Of a stretch of DNA of 64,000 bases, positions 29,717 through 40,201 are shown one piece after another. The notes under the pieces were generated by a model that worked only from the letters and a program-made list of their open reading frames with translations, did not search any database and was not told the origin of the DNA. The position numbers were made by a program, and so were the translations under genes. The DNA comes from Serratia surfactantfaciens (GTDB lineage Bacteria > Pseudomonadota > Gammaproteobacteria > Enterobacterales > Enterobacteriaceae). Within the stretch, counting starts at the first letter, position 1. Every line of letters begins with the position of its first letter. The DNA lies in assembly GCF_001642805.2 (NCBI RefSeq), contig NZ_CP016948.1, forward strand, positions 4,092,001 through 4,156,000, given 5' to 3'.

Positions 29717-30517
29717 ATGTTTACCGACACCCTCAACAAATGTGCCGTCAACGCGGCGCGCATCGTCCGCCTGGCGAAGGAGAGCCCGCTCGGTTTCTGG
29801 ATCAGCTCGGCGATGGCCGGCGCCTACGTCGGCCTCGGCATCATCCTGATCTTCACCCTCGGCAATCTGGTCGATCCAAGCGTGCGGCCGCTGGTGATGG
29901 GCGCCACCTTCGGCATCGCGCTGACACTGGTGATCATCGCCGGTTCCGAGCTGTTCACCGGCCATACGATGTTCCTGACGCTCGGCGTCAAGGCCGGCAC
30001 CATCCGCCAGAGCCAGATGTGGGCGGTGCTGCCGCAAACCTGGCTCGGCAACCTGCTCGGCTCGGTGCTGGTGGCGCTGATGTATTACTACGGCGGCGGC
30101 AGCCTGCTGCCGGTGGATACCAGCCTGGTGCACAGCGCCGCGCTGGCGAAAACCACCGCGCCGGCCGAAGTGCTGTTCTTCAAGGGCGTACTGTGCAACT
30201 GGCTGGTTTGCCTGGCGATTTGGATGGCGATCCGCGTTGAAGGCGCCGCCAGGTTCATCGCCATCTGGTGGTGCCTGCTGGCCTTCATCGCCTCGGGTTA
30301 TGAGCACTCCGTCGCCAATATGACGCTGTTCGCCCTCTCCTGGTTCGGCAACCACAGCGAGGCCTATACCCTCGCCGGTATCGGCCACAACCTGCTGTGG
30401 GTGACGCTGGGCAATATCCTGTCCGGCTCGGTGCTGATGGGCCTGGGTTATTGGTACGCCACACCGCGTGCCGAACGCCCGCAGGCGGCGAAAGCCGCCG
30501 CACGTCAGACCGCCTGA
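29717..30517 (+). CDS. nirC: nitrite channel/transporter NirC
   Basis: 266-residue FNT-family inner-membrane protein with six membrane segments. Family motifs GAYVGLGIILIF, GSELFTGHTMFLTLG and CNWLVCLAIWMA are visible. It moves nitrite (and nitrous acid) across the membrane. GGAGG lies 8 bases before the ATG. Third gene of the operon. Confidence 0.95.
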   Translation: MFTDTLNKCAVNAARIVRLAKESPLGFWISSAMAGAYVGLGIILIFTLGNLVDPSVRPLVMGATFGIALTLVIIAGSELFTGHTMFLTLGVKAGTIRQSQMWAVLPQTWLGNLLGSVLVALMYYYGGGSLLPVDTSLVHSAALAKTTAPAEVLFFKGVLCNWLVCLAIWMAIRVEGAARFIAIWWCLLAFIASGYEHSVANMTLFALSWFGNHSEAYTLAGIGHNLLWVTLGNILSGSVLMGLGYWYATPRAERPQAAKAAARQTA

Positions 30518-30522
30518 GTTTT

Positions 30523-30543
30523 CGGGGGCGCCTTTCGCCCCCG
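30523..30543 (+). other. strong hairpin between nirC and cysG
   Basis: CGGGGGCG and CGCCCCCG pair perfectly around CCTTT. No T run follows, so it is not a standard terminator; it may act as a processing or stability element, or modulate read-through into cysG. Confidence 0.55.
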
Positions 30544-30567
30544 CACTGATTATCCCGAGGAGTGCCG

Positions 30568-31971
30568 ATGGACTACCTGCCGATTTTCTGCCAACTGCAA
30601 CATAAAGCCTGCCTGCTGGTCGGCGGCGGCGAGATAGCCGAACGCAAAGCGCGCCTGCTGCTGGACGCCGGCGCGGCGCTGACCGTCAACGCCCTGGAGT
30701 TCACCCCGCAGTTCCGCCAATGGGCGGAAGAAGGCCTGGTGACACTGACCGAAGGCGAATTCAGCCCAAGCCTGTTGGCGGAAAAATGGCTGGTAGTCGC
30801 CGCCACCGATCGGCTGGAAGTCAACGCGCTGGTGTACCAATGCGCCAACCAGCAGCGGGTATTCTGCAACGTGGTCGATGACCCGAAACGCGCCAGCTTT
30901 ATCATGCCGTCGATCATCGATCGTTCGCCGATCATGGTGGCGGTATCCTCCGGTGGCAAAGCGCCGGTATTAGCACGGCTGCTGCGCGAGAAGCTGGAGG
31001 CGATGTTGCCGCAGCACCTCGGAAAACTGGCCCAGTTAGGCGGTTCGCTGCGGCAGCGAGTAAAACGACGCTTCAGCAGCCTCGGCGCGCGTCGTCGCTT
31101 TTGGGAACGGTTGTTCGCCCACGATCGGCTAGCGCAGTCGCTGGCCAACGACGACGCCGCGCTGGCTGAACGCCAGCTCGAGCAGCTGTTCAGCGAACAG
31201 CCGGAAGATCGCGGTGAAGTGGTACTGGTGGGCGCCGGGCCAGGCGATGCCGGCTTGCTGACGCTGAAAGGGCTGCAGCAGATCCAGCAGGCCGACGTGG
31301 TGGTTTATGACCGGTTGGTCTCTGAAGATATCATGACGCTGGTGCGCCGCGACGCCGAGCGCATCTTCGTCGGCAAACGCGCCGGCCACCACTGCGTGCC
31401 GCAGGAGCAGATCAACCAAATCCTGCTGCAGCAGGCGTTGCAAGGCAAACGCGTGGTGCGCCTGAAAGGGGGCGATCCCTTTATCTTCGGCCGCGGCGGC
31501 GAAGAGCTGGAGACGCTGGCAGACGCCAGCGTGCCATTCTCGGTGGTGCCAGGCATTACCGCCGCCTCTGGCTGTTCCGCCTACAGCGGCATCCCGCTCA
31601 CCCACCGCGACCACGCGCAGAGCGTGCGCCTGGTGACCGGCCACGCCAAAGCCGACGGTGGATTGGACTGGGCGACGCTGGCTGCCGGGCAACAGACGCT
31701 GGTGTTTTATATGGGGCTATCGCAAGCGGCGGAGATCCAACGCCAGCTGATCGCTAACGGCCTGCCGGCCGCCACGCCGGTGGCGCTGGTGGAAAACGGC
31801 ACCTCCTGCCGTCAGCGAGTGATCGAAGGCGAGCTCGGCCAACTGGGCGCCTTGGCCCTGCAGGCCGCCAGCCCCAGCCTGATCATCGTCGGCAGCGTAG
31901 TCAGCCTGCGCGGCAAGCTCAATTGGTTCGCCAGCGAGGCAGCGCCCGCCAGTCTGGCGCAAATGGCGTGA
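30568..31971 (+). CDS. cysG: siroheme synthase CysG
   Basis: 467-residue multifunctional enzyme making siroheme from uroporphyrinogen III. N-terminal dehydrogenase/ferrochelatase part ([19 protein letters not shown]; the serine in [10 protein letters not shown], about residue 128) and C-terminal methyltransferase ([40 protein letters not shown]). It supplies the siroheme of NirB, which explains the operon. Start ATG 30568 with CGAGGAG upstream; a GTG two codons earlier is less likely. Confidence 0.96.
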   Translation: MDYLPIFCQLQHKACLLVGGGEIAERKARLLLDAGAALTVNALEFTPQFRQWAEEGLVTLTEGEFSPSLLAEKWLVVAATDRLEVNALVYQCANQQRVFCNVVDDPKRASFIMPSIIDRSPIMVAVSSGGKAPVLARLLREKLEAMLPQHLGKLAQLGGSLRQRVKRRFSSLGARRRFWERLFAHDRLAQSLANDDAALAERQLEQLFSEQPEDRGEVVLVGAGPGDAGLLTLKGLQQIQQADVVVYDRLVSEDIMTLVRRDAERIFVGKRAGHHCVPQEQINQILLQQALQGKRVVRLKGGDPFIFGRGGEELETLADASVPFSVVPGITAASGCSAYSGIPLTHRDHAQSVRLVTGHAKADGGLDWATLAAGQQTLVFYMGLSQAAEIQRQLIANGLPAATPVALVENGTSCRQRVIEGELGQLGALALQAASPSLIIVGSVVSLRGKLNWFASEAAPASLAQMA

Positions 31972-31982
31972 TAGCGACGTAA

Positions 31983-32007
31983 AAAAAGCGGCTCTAGGCC
32001 GCTTTTT
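31983..32007. terminator. bidirectional terminator between cysG and trpS
   Basis: AAAAAGCGGC-TCTAG-GCCGCTTTTT; A and T runs on both flanks allow it to end cysG rightwards and trpS leftwards. Confidence 0.88.
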
Positions 32008-32022
32008 CTATTTGTGCCGGCG

Positions 32023-33030
32023 TTACGCCTGCGGCGGTACGAAACCGACGGCCTGGTAGACCTTCGCCAGGGTTTCCTGCGCCCGCGCACGCGCTTTGGC
32101 CGCGCCATCGCGCATCACCTGCTGCAGGTAGGCTTCATCGTTGCGGAAGCGATAGTAACGCTCCTGCAGCTCGCCCAACATGCCGGAGACGGCGTCCGCC
32201 ACCGCGCCTTTCAGATGGCCGTACATTTGGCCCTCGAACTCGGCTTCCAGCTGTGCGATGCTCTTGCCGCTCACGCCGGCGAGGATATCCAGCAGGTTGG
32301 AGACACCCGCCTTGTTGGCCACGTCGTAACGCACGACAGGCGGCTCTTCCGAGTCGGTCATTGCGCGTTTGATCTTCTTGCTCACCGCTTTCGGATCTTC
32401 CAGCAGACCGATCACGTTGTTGCGGTTGTCGTCCGACTTGGACATCTTCTTGGTCGGTTCCTGCAGCGACATTACGCGCGCGCCGGATTTAGGGATAAAC
32501 GGCTCCGGCACTTTGAACACGTCGCCGTACAGCGCGTTGAAACGCTGGCCCACGTCGCGGCTCAGCTCCAGGTGCTGTTTCTGGTCTTCGCCCACCGGCA
32601 CCTGGTTGGTTTGATACAGCAGGATGTCCGCCGCCATCAGCACCGGATAGCTGAACAACCCGGCGTTGATGTTCTCCGCATAGCGTGCGGATTTGTCCTT
32701 GAACTGCGTCATGCGGCTCAGCTCGCCGAAATAGGTGTAGCAGTTCAGCACCCAGCTCAGCTGCGTGTGCTCAGGCACGTGCGACTGCACGAAGATGGTG
32801 CTTTTTTCCGGATCGATGCCGCAGGCCAGGTACAGTGCCAGCGTATCCAGCGTGGCCTTGCGCAACTTCTCGGCGTCCTGGCGCACGGTGATGGCATGCA
32901 GATCGACGATGCAATAGATGCAGTCGTAGTCGTCCTGCATCTGAACCCACTGACGCAGCGCACCCATGTAGTTGCCGATGGTCAGTTCGCCGGACGGCTG
33001 CGCGCCGCTAAATACGATGGGCTTACTCAT
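32023..33030 (-). CDS. trpS: tryptophanyl-tRNA synthetase
   Basis: 335 residues, cytoplasmic class I synthetase charging tRNA-Trp. The HIGH-type motif ([16 protein letters not shown], about residues 13-28) and the KMSKS loop (KKMSKSDDN, about 194) are intact. Last gene of the dam-gph-trpS group; two bases separate its start from the gph stop, so it is co-transcribed. Confidence 0.97.
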   Translation of the reverse strand: MSKPIVFSGAQPSGELTIGNYMGALRQWVQMQDDYDCIYCIVDLHAITVRQDAEKLRKATLDTLALYLACGIDPEKSTIFVQSHVPEHTQLSWVLNCYTYFGELSRMTQFKDKSARYAENINAGLFSYPVLMAADILLYQTNQVPVGEDQKQHLELSRDVGQRFNALYGDVFKVPEPFIPKSGARVMSLQEPTKKMSKSDDNRNNVIGLLEDPKAVSKKIKRAMTDSEEPPVVRYDVANKAGVSNLLDILAGVSGKSIAQLEAEFEGQMYGHLKGAVADAVSGMLGELQERYYRFRNDEAYLQQVMRDGAAKARARAQETLAKVYQAVGFVPPQA

Positions 33031-33032
33031 GT

Positions 33033-33731
33033 TTAAATTTCCTGATTCTCTAAAGATGACAGCCCAAGAGCGGGCAACAAATCGGCGAAGCGCTCCAACA
33101 CCCGATCGGGGTGGCTCAGGGCGATCGATTCGCCGTAGTTATAACCGTAGGTGAAACCGACACTCGGGCAACCGGCGCCCTGTGCGGCTTGAATATCGTT
33201 GCGTGAGTCGCCGACGAACAGCAGTTCATGCGCGCGCAGGCCAAGCTTGCCGAGCACCAGGTACAACGGCGCAGGATGCGGTTTCTTTTCCGTCACGTCG
33301 TCGCCGCCGATCACCAGCGAGAAATAGTCGCCAATGCCCAACGACGCCAGCAGCGGCGCCACGAACGGCGTCGGCTTATTGGTCACCAACGCCATCGGGT
33401 AACCGTGCGCCGCCAGTCGGGCCAGCGTCTCTTGCACCTGCGGGAACAGGCGGCTGCCACTGTCGACGGTCTGCGCATAGAAATGGTCGAAGCGTTCACG
33501 CAGCCGGCCGCATTGCTCCGGCGTGCCTTCCGCTTCCGCCCAGCGCAGCGCGCGCTGCACCAGCACGTCGGCGCCGTTGCCGATCCAGGTGCCGACCCGC
33601 TCCTCACCCGCTTGCGGCAGGTTCATCTCTTCCAGCGCCATATCGATGGCGGCCGCCAGGCCCGGCGCACTGTCGACCAGCGTGCCGTCCAGATCGAAGG
33701 CCAGTGCGCGGATCGCGCCGAAATCAGCCAT
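33033..33731 (-). CDS. gph: phosphoglycolate phosphatase Gph
   Basis: 232-residue HAD-superfamily phosphatase. Motif [16 protein letters not shown] (nucleophile about D13), motif II VTNKPT, and motif [13 protein letters not shown]. It removes phosphate from 2-phosphoglycolate formed during DNA repair. Overlaps the rpe 3' end by 8 bases. Confidence 0.95.
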   Translation of the reverse strand: MADFGAIRALAFDLDGTLVDSAPGLAAAIDMALEEMNLPQAGEERVGTWIGNGADVLVQRALRWAEAEGTPEQCGRLRERFDHFYAQTVDSGSRLFPQVQETLARLAAHGYPMALVTNKPTPFVAPLLASLGIGDYFSLVIGGDDVTEKKPHPAPLYLVLGKLGLRAHELLFVGDSRNDIQAAQGAGCPSVGFTYGYNYGESIALSHPDRVLERFADLLPALGLSSLENQEI

Positions 33732-34401
33732 GGGAAACCTTCGCCAGCTCGCTGCGCATCTCGTCGATCACCTTGCGGTAGTCCGGCTGGCCAAAGATGG
33801 CGGAACCGGCGACAAACATATCGGCGCCCGCGGCGGCGATTTCGGCGATGTTGTCCACTTTCACCCCACCGTCGACTTCCAGACGGATATCGCGGCCGCT
33901 GTCGTCGATCAGCTTGCGCACCTGGCGCAGCTTGTCGAGGGTACCGTGAATGAACGACTGGCCGCCGAAGCCCGGGTTGACCGACATCAGTAGGATCACG
34001 TCGATTTTATCCATCACGTAATCGAGATAGCTCAGCGGCGTGGCCGGATTGAACACCAGGCCGGCTTTGCAACCGTGCTCTTTGATCAGTTGGATGGTGC
34101 GATCGACATGTTCGGACGCTTCGGGGTGGAAAGAGATATAGGATGCGCCGGCCTTGGCGAAATCAGGCACGATGCGATCCACCGGCTTGACCATCAGGTG
34201 CACGTCAATCGGCGCGGTAATGCCATAGTTACGCAGCGCTTCGCACACCATCGGACCGATGGTCAGATTGGGCACGTAGTGGTTGTCCATCACGTCGAAG
34301 TGCACCACGTCGCCGCCAGCGGCCAGCACGTTAGCGGTATCTTCACCTAACCGGGCAAAATCTGCCGACAGAATGGACGGGGCAATCAAAAACTTTTTCA
34401 T
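33724..34401 (-). CDS. rpe: ribulose-phosphate 3-epimerase
   Basis: 225 residues, the E. coli length. TIM-barrel epimerase of the pentose phosphate pathway. [40 protein letters not shown] and [12 protein letters not shown] carry the metal and catalytic residues. Start MKKFLIAPS is chosen over four upstream residues. Confidence 0.96.
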   Translation of the reverse strand: MKKFLIAPSILSADFARLGEDTANVLAAGGDVVHFDVMDNHYVPNLTIGPMVCEALRNYGITAPIDVHLMVKPVDRIVPDFAKAGASYISFHPEASEHVDRTIQLIKEHGCKAGLVFNPATPLSYLDYVMDKIDVILLMSVNPGFGGQSFIHGTLDKLRQVRKLIDDSGRDIRLEVDGGVKVDNIAEIAAAGADMFVAGSAIFGQPDYRKVIDEMRSELAKVSHG

Positions 34402-34452
34402 CCGCTTCTCCAAACGTAGGGTCGAGTTGTTATGCGCCGGGGTGCCCCCGGC

Positions 34453-35265
34453 TTAGCGATACAGCGCCAAAAGCTCGTTCACTTTGCTGCGGCCGAGAAT
34501 ATTGCGGCTGATCGTGCGGCGCGCTTTCACCACATACAGCGCAGCATGCTGATACCAGTCGCGCGTCAGCTCGGTATCGTGATTGGAGATCAATACCGGC
34601 ACCTGGCTCTCTACCGAGAGCTGGTGCGCCAGATGCGCCAGGCTCTGCTGATCGGCGATGCTGAAGCTGTTGGTGTGGTAAGCGGTGAAATTCGCCGTCG
34701 CCGACAGCGGCGCGTAAGGCGGATCACAATACACCACGGCGCCGGCCACGGCCTTCGCCATGGTATCGCGGTAATGCTCGCAGACAAAAGTGGCATTGCG
34801 CGATTTTTCGGCAAACCAGTAGAGCTCTTCTTCCGGGAAGTACGGTTTCTTGTAGCGGCCAAACGGCACGTTGAACTCGCCGCGCAGGTTATAGCGGCAC
34901 AGGCCGTTATAGCAGTGACGGTTCAGATACAGGAACAGCAGCGCCCGGCGGTAAGGCTCGGTGCTAGTATTGAACTCTTCTCGCAGCAGGTAAAACTGAT
35001 CCGAGTTATTGAATTCATCGGCGAAAAGCGTGCGGGCATCGCGCACGAAGTCATCCGTGCGCAGCTTAACGATGTTATACAGGTTGATAAGATCGCTATT
35101 GATGTCGGCGAGAATGTAGGCGTCGTAATCCGTATTCAGAAAGACGGATCCCGCACCCACGAAGGGCTCGATTAAGCAGTCTCCCGCCGGCAGATGGCGA
35201 CGAATCTCATCTACCAGCGGGTATTTTCCACCAGCCCATTTTAAAAAAGCGCGGTTTTTCTTCAT
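34453..35265 (-). CDS. dam: DNA adenine methylase Dam
   Basis: 270 residues. Methylates adenine in GATC, used for mismatch repair, replication timing and gene control. AdoMet-binding PFVGAGSVFLN (about residue 35) and the catalytic DPPY motif (YCDPPYAPLS, about 181) are intact, in the alpha-class order. In the damX-dam-rpe-gph-trpS cluster as in E. coli. Confidence 0.97.
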   Translation of the reverse strand: MKKNRAFLKWAGGKYPLVDEIRRHLPAGDCLIEPFVGAGSVFLNTDYDAYILADINSDLINLYNIVKLRTDDFVRDARTLFADEFNNSDQFYLLREEFNTSTEPYRRALLFLYLNRHCYNGLCRYNLRGEFNVPFGRYKKPYFPEEELYWFAEKSRNATFVCEHYRDTMAKAVAGAVVYCDPPYAPLSATANFTAYHTNSFSIADQQSLAHLAHQLSVESQVPVLISNHDTELTRDWYQHAALYVVKARRTISRNILGRSKVNELLALYR

Positions 35266-35349
35266 GCCGTCAATTAGCTACTTATACAATTCAGAGCGGC
35301 GGATTGTACTCTGTTTCAGACAGCACATCAGCGCACAAATTTAAATGAT

Positions 35350-36360
35350 TTATTTTTTAAGATCTTGCTGCACTTGGTGTACAGGTCGGACCCATGGTTT
35401 TTTCGCCTGCACATCCGCCGGCAACGAAGCGATGGCGCGCTTCGCTTCCGCAGAAGACGCGTAGTTGCCGCTCACCAGCACGTACCACGGCTTACCGTCG
35501 CGCTTGGTGGCGTACACCAGGTAATTCTGCAGCTTCTGTTGCTTGGCGTAGGCGTTCAGCGTATCGGAGCGCGAAGCGCTGCTCAGCTGCAAGGTATAAT
35601 GGCTGCCCGGCGCAGACTGCAGAGAACTGCCGCTGCTGCTGACCGCCCCCGCTTTCGCGGTGGAAGACGGCTTGGCCGGCGGCGTATACACCGTAGTCGG
35701 TGATTTATGCTGCGTAGCGGTCGGTTTAGTCACGGCGGTTTTCGCCGGCGTTTTATGCTGCTGCGCGGTGCCCTGCACAGGACGTGTCGCTTCGCGCGCC
35801 GCGGCGCCGCTCATCACCGTCGCCGGTGCGGTCGGCAACGACGACGCTGCGCCGGTCATGCCCTGGGTCGCGGCATCCACCTGCCCCTGCTGCTGCGACA
35901 GCGCATCCGCCATGTTGCCCGGCAAATCGACGCGCTGCTGCGCACCGCCCTGCTGAGGCTGAGTTTGCGCTTCGGTCGGCGTGCCGGAGATCGGCGGAAC
36001 GCTGACGTTCTGCGGTTGCTGCGGCTGAGTCGCGCTTACGCCGCTGTTGTCGTGGGTATCTGTCGTTCCGCCCGGCACGCCGTTATTGGCAGTGGTCAGC
36101 GACGAAGAACCGGACAGGTTGATATCGCGGGCCGCGCCGTTTTGCGCGCCGCTCTCCTGAGCCGCCTCATGTTTGGTCGGCGCCTTCAGGGCGGAACCGA
36201 TGCCGATAATCAGCAGCAGCAACACCAAAATGCCGATGCCAATCATCAAATGCTGGCGCGAAACGGCGAAGCGCGGCGCAGCGGCCGGCTTGCGCGAACG
36301 CGTAGGACGACGATCGCTGCTATCAGGTCTGAGATCGTCTTCCGGTTTAAACTCGTCCAT
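35350..36360 (-). CDS. damX: cell-division SPOR-domain protein DamX
   Basis: 336 residues: a charged cytoplasmic N-terminus, one membrane helix (about residues 39-60, LMIGIGILVLLLLIIGIGSAL), a long Ala/Gln/Pro/Thr-rich periplasmic linker and a C-terminal SPOR domain (YTLQLSSASRSDTLNAYAKQ... about 255-325) that binds denuded septal peptidoglycan. Clearly shorter than E. coli DamX (428) because of the linker. Start MDEFKPEDDL as in E. coli. Confidence 0.93.
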   Translation of the reverse strand: MDEFKPEDDLRPDSSDRRPTRSRKPAAAPRFAVSRQHLMIGIGILVLLLLIIGIGSALKAPTKHEAAQESGAQNGAARDINLSGSSSLTTANNGVPGGTTDTHDNSGVSATQPQQPQNVSVPPISGTPTEAQTQPQQGGAQQRVDLPGNMADALSQQQGQVDAATQGMTGAASSLPTAPATVMSGAAAREATRPVQGTAQQHKTPAKTAVTKPTATQHKSPTTVYTPPAKPSSTAKAGAVSSSGSSLQSAPGSHYTLQLSSASRSDTLNAYAKQQKLQNYLVYATKRDGKPWYVLVSGNYASSAEAKRAIASLPADVQAKKPWVRPVHQVQQDLKK

Positions 36361-36516
36361 CTGAAACCCTCCAACTAGAGGCAAAAGCCCACCACCGTAG
36401 ACCTACCGTGGCACGGGCAGATTAACCCGATGATGGCAAAGCGACACCCGTCGTGCTCTGCTCACTGTATTAATATAGATGCAAATGGCGGCTAAGCCAC
36501 TGTTACTTAGTCCGAT

Positions 36517-37617
36517 TTAATTACGCTTCTGCTCAGGCAGGCAGGCGGCGATCGACGCCAACACCAGCTCATGCCCTATGCCGCCGCGCACTTCCGCCGC
36601 GCCGATCGCGGTCGGCAGCACCAGACGCAGTTCACCCGCCAGCACTTTCTTGTCGCGCAGCATGTGCGGCAGATAGGATGCCGGCGTCATTTCCTGCGGC
36701 CCGCAGACCGGCAAGCCGGCGCGCAACAGCAGCGCTTTGACGCGTTCGATGTCTTCAACGGAGAACTGGCCGAGACGATATGCGGTTTCCGCCGCCATCA
36801 CCATGCCCGCAGCCACCGCTTCGCCGTGCAGCCATACGCCGTAGCCCATTTCGGCTTCGATGGCGTGGCCGTAAGTATGGCCCAGATTCAGCAAGGCGCG
36901 CAGACCGCTTTCGCGTTCGTCGGCGGCCACGACCTCAGCCTTCAGTTCGCAGCAGCGGCGAATACAGTAGGCCAACGCCTGCATATCCAGCGCCATCAGC
37001 GCATCGATATTGTTTTCCAACCAGACGAAGAATTCGCGATCGAGGATGATCCCGTATTTGATGACTTCAGCCAGGCCGGAAGAGAGTTCACGCGCCGGCA
37101 ATGTCTTCAGGCAATCCAGATCAACCACCACCGAAGCGGGTTGATAGAAAGCGCCGATCATGTTTTTGCCGAGCGGGTGGTTGACGGCGGTCTTGCCGCC
37201 CACGGAAGAGTCCACCTGCGACAACAGCGTGGTGGGAACCTGAATAAAGCGCACGCCGCGTTGATAGCACGCGGCGGCAAAGCCGGTCAGATCGCCGACA
37301 ACGCCGCCACCAAGCGCGATCAACGTGGTGTCGCGCCCGTGCGGTTTTTCGAGCAGCGCCGAAAACACCTGCTCCAACACCGCCAGAGATTTGTACTGTT
37401 CACCATCGGGAAGGATCACCTGATCCACCACGACGCCGCCCTGCTCCAGCACCTGCCGGACACGCTCCAGATAGAGCGGCGCCAGGGTCTGGTTGGTGAC
37501 CAACATCGCTTGCTCACCCGCCTTTAACGGCATAAAAGAAGCCGGATCGTTAAACAATCCGGCGGCGATGGTAATCGGGTAGCTGCGCTCCCCAAGCGTT
37601 ACAGTAATTCTCTCCAT
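36517..37617 (-). CDS. aroB: 3-dehydroquinate synthase AroB
   Basis: 366 residues. NAD- and metal-dependent second step of the shikimate pathway. The NAD-binding [20 protein letters not shown] and [15 protein letters not shown] stretches, and the zinc ligands in [12 protein letters not shown], are present. Start [14 protein letters not shown]; the longer frame into the aroK-aroB gap is not used. Likely co-transcribed with aroK upstream. Confidence 0.96.
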   Translation of the reverse strand: MERITVTLGERSYPITIAAGLFNDPASFMPLKAGEQAMLVTNQTLAPLYLERVRQVLEQGGVVVDQVILPDGEQYKSLAVLEQVFSALLEKPHGRDTTLIALGGGVVGDLTGFAAACYQRGVRFIQVPTTLLSQVDSSVGGKTAVNHPLGKNMIGAFYQPASVVVDLDCLKTLPARELSSGLAEVIKYGIILDREFFVWLENNIDALMALDMQALAYCIRRCCELKAEVVAADERESGLRALLNLGHTYGHAIEAEMGYGVWLHGEAVAAGMVMAAETAYRLGQFSVEDIERVKALLLRAGLPVCGPQEMTPASYLPHMLRDKKVLAGELRLVLPTAIGAAEVRGGIGHELVLASIAACLPEQKRN

Positions 37618-37723
37618 GTCGCGCTCAGTTCTCTGTATGGTGCGGCGGTGGTTGCTCCCCGCAGCGGCGGGGAACACAAATCAGTTTTCCGCATTAGCCG
37701 ACGGCGAACGCGAAAATCGGCAA

Positions 37724-38245
37724 TCAGTTGCTTTCCAGCATGTTGATGATCTGGTTGGCAACCACTTTAGCGCTCTGATCGTCGGTGCGGATGGTGACAT
37801 CAGCAATCTCTTCATACAACGGATTGCGCTCTTTCGCCAACGCTTCCAACACCTCGCGCGGCGGAGAGTCGACCTGCAGCAGCGGGCGTTTTTTATCACG
37901 CTGGGTGCGAGCCAGCTGCTTCTCGATCGTGGTTTCCAAATAGACCACCACGCCGCGCGCGGACAGACGGTTGCGCGTTTCGCGCGACTTCACCGAACCG
38001 CCGCCGGTCGCCAACACAATCCCTTGTTTTTCCGTCAGTTCATTAATGACTTTTTCTTCACGATCGCGGAAACCTTCTTCCCCTTCCACGTCGAATACCC
38101 AGCCCACGTCAGCTCCGGTACGTCGCTCAATTTCTTGATCGGAGTCGAAGAACTCCATATTGAGTTGCTGAGCTAACTGACGGCCAATAGTGCTTTTGCC
38201 GGCACCCATAGGCCCAACCAGAAAGATATTGCGTTTCTCTGCCAT
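37724..38245 (-). CDS. aroK: shikimate kinase I AroK
   Basis: 173 residues. P-loop [15 protein letters not shown], shikimate-binding [12 protein letters not shown] and GGG in [14 protein letters not shown]. Phosphorylates shikimate. First gene of the aroKB-damX-dam cluster, with its own promoter and a long leader upstream. Confidence 0.97.
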   Translation of the reverse strand: MAEKRNIFLVGPMGAGKSTIGRQLAQQLNMEFFDSDQEIERRTGADVGWVFDVEGEEGFRDREEKVINELTEKQGIVLATGGGSVKSRETRNRLSARGVVVYLETTIEKQLARTQRDKKRPLLQVDSPPREVLEALAKERNPLYEEIADVTIRTDDQSAKVVANQIINMLESN

Positions 38246-38594
38246 GTTTTTCGGTATTACTAAGACAATTCGTTAATGTTAACCCGCCCCGCCAATCAAA
38301 TCAGCGGCGGGACCTAAACTGAAACCTCATGAGCGATAGTGCGAGATCAGACGAAAAATTATCTCAACACTCTTGGTAGTTTGGCAACCGAATAAATCGC
38401 AATCCACGCCGCGGGAGGGAAACCATATGTTTTTAACGGCGTCTTGGCGCTAACAAAAAACCTCGGTGCTCAATTCGGTAACCCTTGTAAGCTAAATCGG
38501 CCGCAGCGTCAAACGCAGATCCCCCCAAGGGGATAAAAAAGTGTATCTGCTCATCAACTTTAGGAGATTTGCCGTCCGGCCGACAGGCAGCCGC
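38246..38594 (-). promoter_or_regulatory. aroK promoter and leader region
   Basis: 349 bases without a gene between aroK and hofQ. On the minus strand TTGCCA (38387-38382) and GATAAT (38363-38358), 18 bases apart, form a good sigma70 promoter with transcription starting near 38350, giving a leader of about 105 bases. The leader contains a 6-base-pair stem, CCCGCC/GGCGGG at 38288-38311. Near 38518-38535 is another small palindrome (ATCCCC/GGGGAT) of unknown use, possibly a weak hofQ terminator. Confidence 0.65.
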
Positions 38595-39839
38595 TTATCC
38601 CTTAATCAACGTCGGCGTAATGAAGATCACCAGCTCGCGTTTTTTCTGCTGTGCGCCGCTCTGCCGGAACAAGCCCCCCAGCAGCGGCGCGTCTCCCAAC
38701 CCCGGCACCTTGTCCGCCGTATTGCCTTGATGCCGTTGAAAAATGCCGCCGAGCACCAGGGTTTCGCCGTTTTTCACCGTGATCTGCGTCTTAATCTCCT
38801 GTTTATCGATGGTCAGCGCTTCGCCCGCCCCCCGGCTGATGGCGCGCCCCGGCATATTTTGGCTGATGTGCAGCGTCAGCGTGATGCGCCCGTCCGGCAA
38901 CACCTTCGGCGTCACCTCCATGCCCAGCACCGCCTCTTTGAACTCGATCGCGGTCGCGCCGCTGGCGCCGCTTGAGACTTCGTAAGGGATCTCCGTGCCC
39001 TGTTTGATGCTGGCGGTTTGCAGGTGCGCCGTCAGCAGGCGCGGGCTGGCGATGATCTCCACCTGATTCTCCTGCTCCAGCGCCGTCAACTCGAGGCTCA
39101 GCAAGCGCCCGCTGATGCGCGCCAGGTGGAAACCGGCGTTCACCGCGCTGCGCTCCAGCGGCAGGTTGACGCCGAGATTGCCCGGCCGCAGCGGCTGTGC
39201 CGGCCTGTCGTCGGGCGCCAATCCCCAGCGCACGCCAAGTTCACGCAGGCTTTCGCTGTTGATGGTCACGATATGCGCCGCCAGCTGCACCTGCGCCAAC
39301 GGCGCGTCCATTTCCGTTACGCGCTTTTTCAACTGTGCCAACATCGGCGTGGTGTCACGCAACAGCAGCGTATTGGTGCGCTTATCCGCCAGCACGCTGC
39401 CACGCTCGCTAAGCAAGGCGCCGCGTTGGGCGTTGAGGCTTTCGGCAATCTCCGCCGCATCGCCGTTTTGCAACGTCAGCGTCAGACTGTGCAGCGGTTG
39501 CCTTTGCGCCAGCGCCTCTCGCTGCTGTTTTTTTTGCTGCTCGTCTGGCTCCGGGGAGACAAGCATCACGTTGCCCTCACGCGTCATCGCCAGTTTGCCC
39601 ATGCGCAAGGTCAGCGCCAGTGCCTGCGGCCAGGGCACATTCTCCAGCCGCAGCGTCAGGTTGCCGCTCACACCGGGCGCGGCGATCAGGTTCATCTGCC
39701 GATAATCCGCCAGCGCCTGCAGGATGACCGTGACCGGCGCGTCTTGAAACTCCAGCGAAATAACCTGTTTATCCTGCGCCTGCGCGGCGCCGAGCATCAG
39801 AGACCACAGCGCCATACCCAGTCCAGCGCGTCCTTTCAT
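38595..39839 (-). CDS. hofQ: secretin-type outer-membrane protein HofQ
   Basis: 414 residues with a signal peptide (RAGLGMALWSLMLGAAQAQ). The secretin N-domain and C-terminal secretin core (VEIIASPRLLTAHLQTASIKQGTEIPYE; LVLGGIFQRHQGN...VPGLGDAPLLGGLF; ELVIFITPTLI) are clear. Homologues (ComE/PilQ) form the outer-membrane pore for DNA uptake or type IV pili; E. coli uses it for growth on DNA. Start MKGRAGLG overlaps the hofP stop by 4 bases. Confidence 0.9.
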   Translation of the reverse strand: MKGRAGLGMALWSLMLGAAQAQDKQVISLEFQDAPVTVILQALADYRQMNLIAAPGVSGNLTLRLENVPWPQALALTLRMGKLAMTREGNVMLVSPEPDEQQKKQQREALAQRQPLHSLTLTLQNGDAAEIAESLNAQRGALLSERGSVLADKRTNTLLLRDTTPMLAQLKKRVTEMDAPLAQVQLAAHIVTINSESLRELGVRWGLAPDDRPAQPLRPGNLGVNLPLERSAVNAGFHLARISGRLLSLELTALEQENQVEIIASPRLLTAHLQTASIKQGTEIPYEVSSGASGATAIEFKEAVLGMEVTPKVLPDGRITLTLHISQNMPGRAISRGAGEALTIDKQEIKTQITVKNGETLVLGGIFQRHQGNTADKVPGLGDAPLLGGLFRQSGAQQKKRELVIFITPTLIKG

Positions 39840-40201
39840 GATTTGCCATCCTTGCTGTCCATCGTCAGCGATACGTCGCCGTGGCCTGCCGGGCAATCCG
39901 GTTCGGCCGCCAGCGCCGTTAACGTCAGGCTGCGCGCCTGCACCTGCGTTACCTGCCAGCGTTCGGCGAGTATCCGCTGCTGCGGCCGCAGGCGCAGCCA
40001 TTGACCCGCCGGCGTCACCACCCAGCCATAGCGCTGCGTTGGTTGCCCGATGACGCCCTTCAGCCGCCAACCTGCCGGCGATGCCGCCGTCTGCGCACAA
40101 GCAGGCTGCGAAGGCGGCGCAAACGGATCGCGCGATTCAGCGCATAAGGCCCACGGCCAGAGCAGCCACCACCCAAGGCCGAGTCTTCTACTCATGCTCA
40201 T
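39836..40201 (-). CDS. hofP: HofP, pilus-assembly (PilP-like) protein
   Basis: 121 residues with a signal-like N-terminus (MSMSRRLGLGWWLLWPWALCAES) followed by RDPFAPPSQ and a short beta-rich part (WRLKGVIGQPTQRYGWVVTPAGQWLRLRPQQRI). Weakly conserved; named mainly from its position between hofO and hofQ and the RDPF motif. GAGGAG is 7 bases before the chosen ATG, which overlaps hofO by 14 bases. Confidence 0.7.
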   Translation of the reverse strand: MSMSRRLGLGWWLLWPWALCAESRDPFAPPSQPACAQTAASPAGWRLKGVIGQPTQRYGWVVTPAGQWLRLRPQQRILAERWQVTQVQARSLTLTALAAEPDCPAGHGDVSLTMDSKDGKS

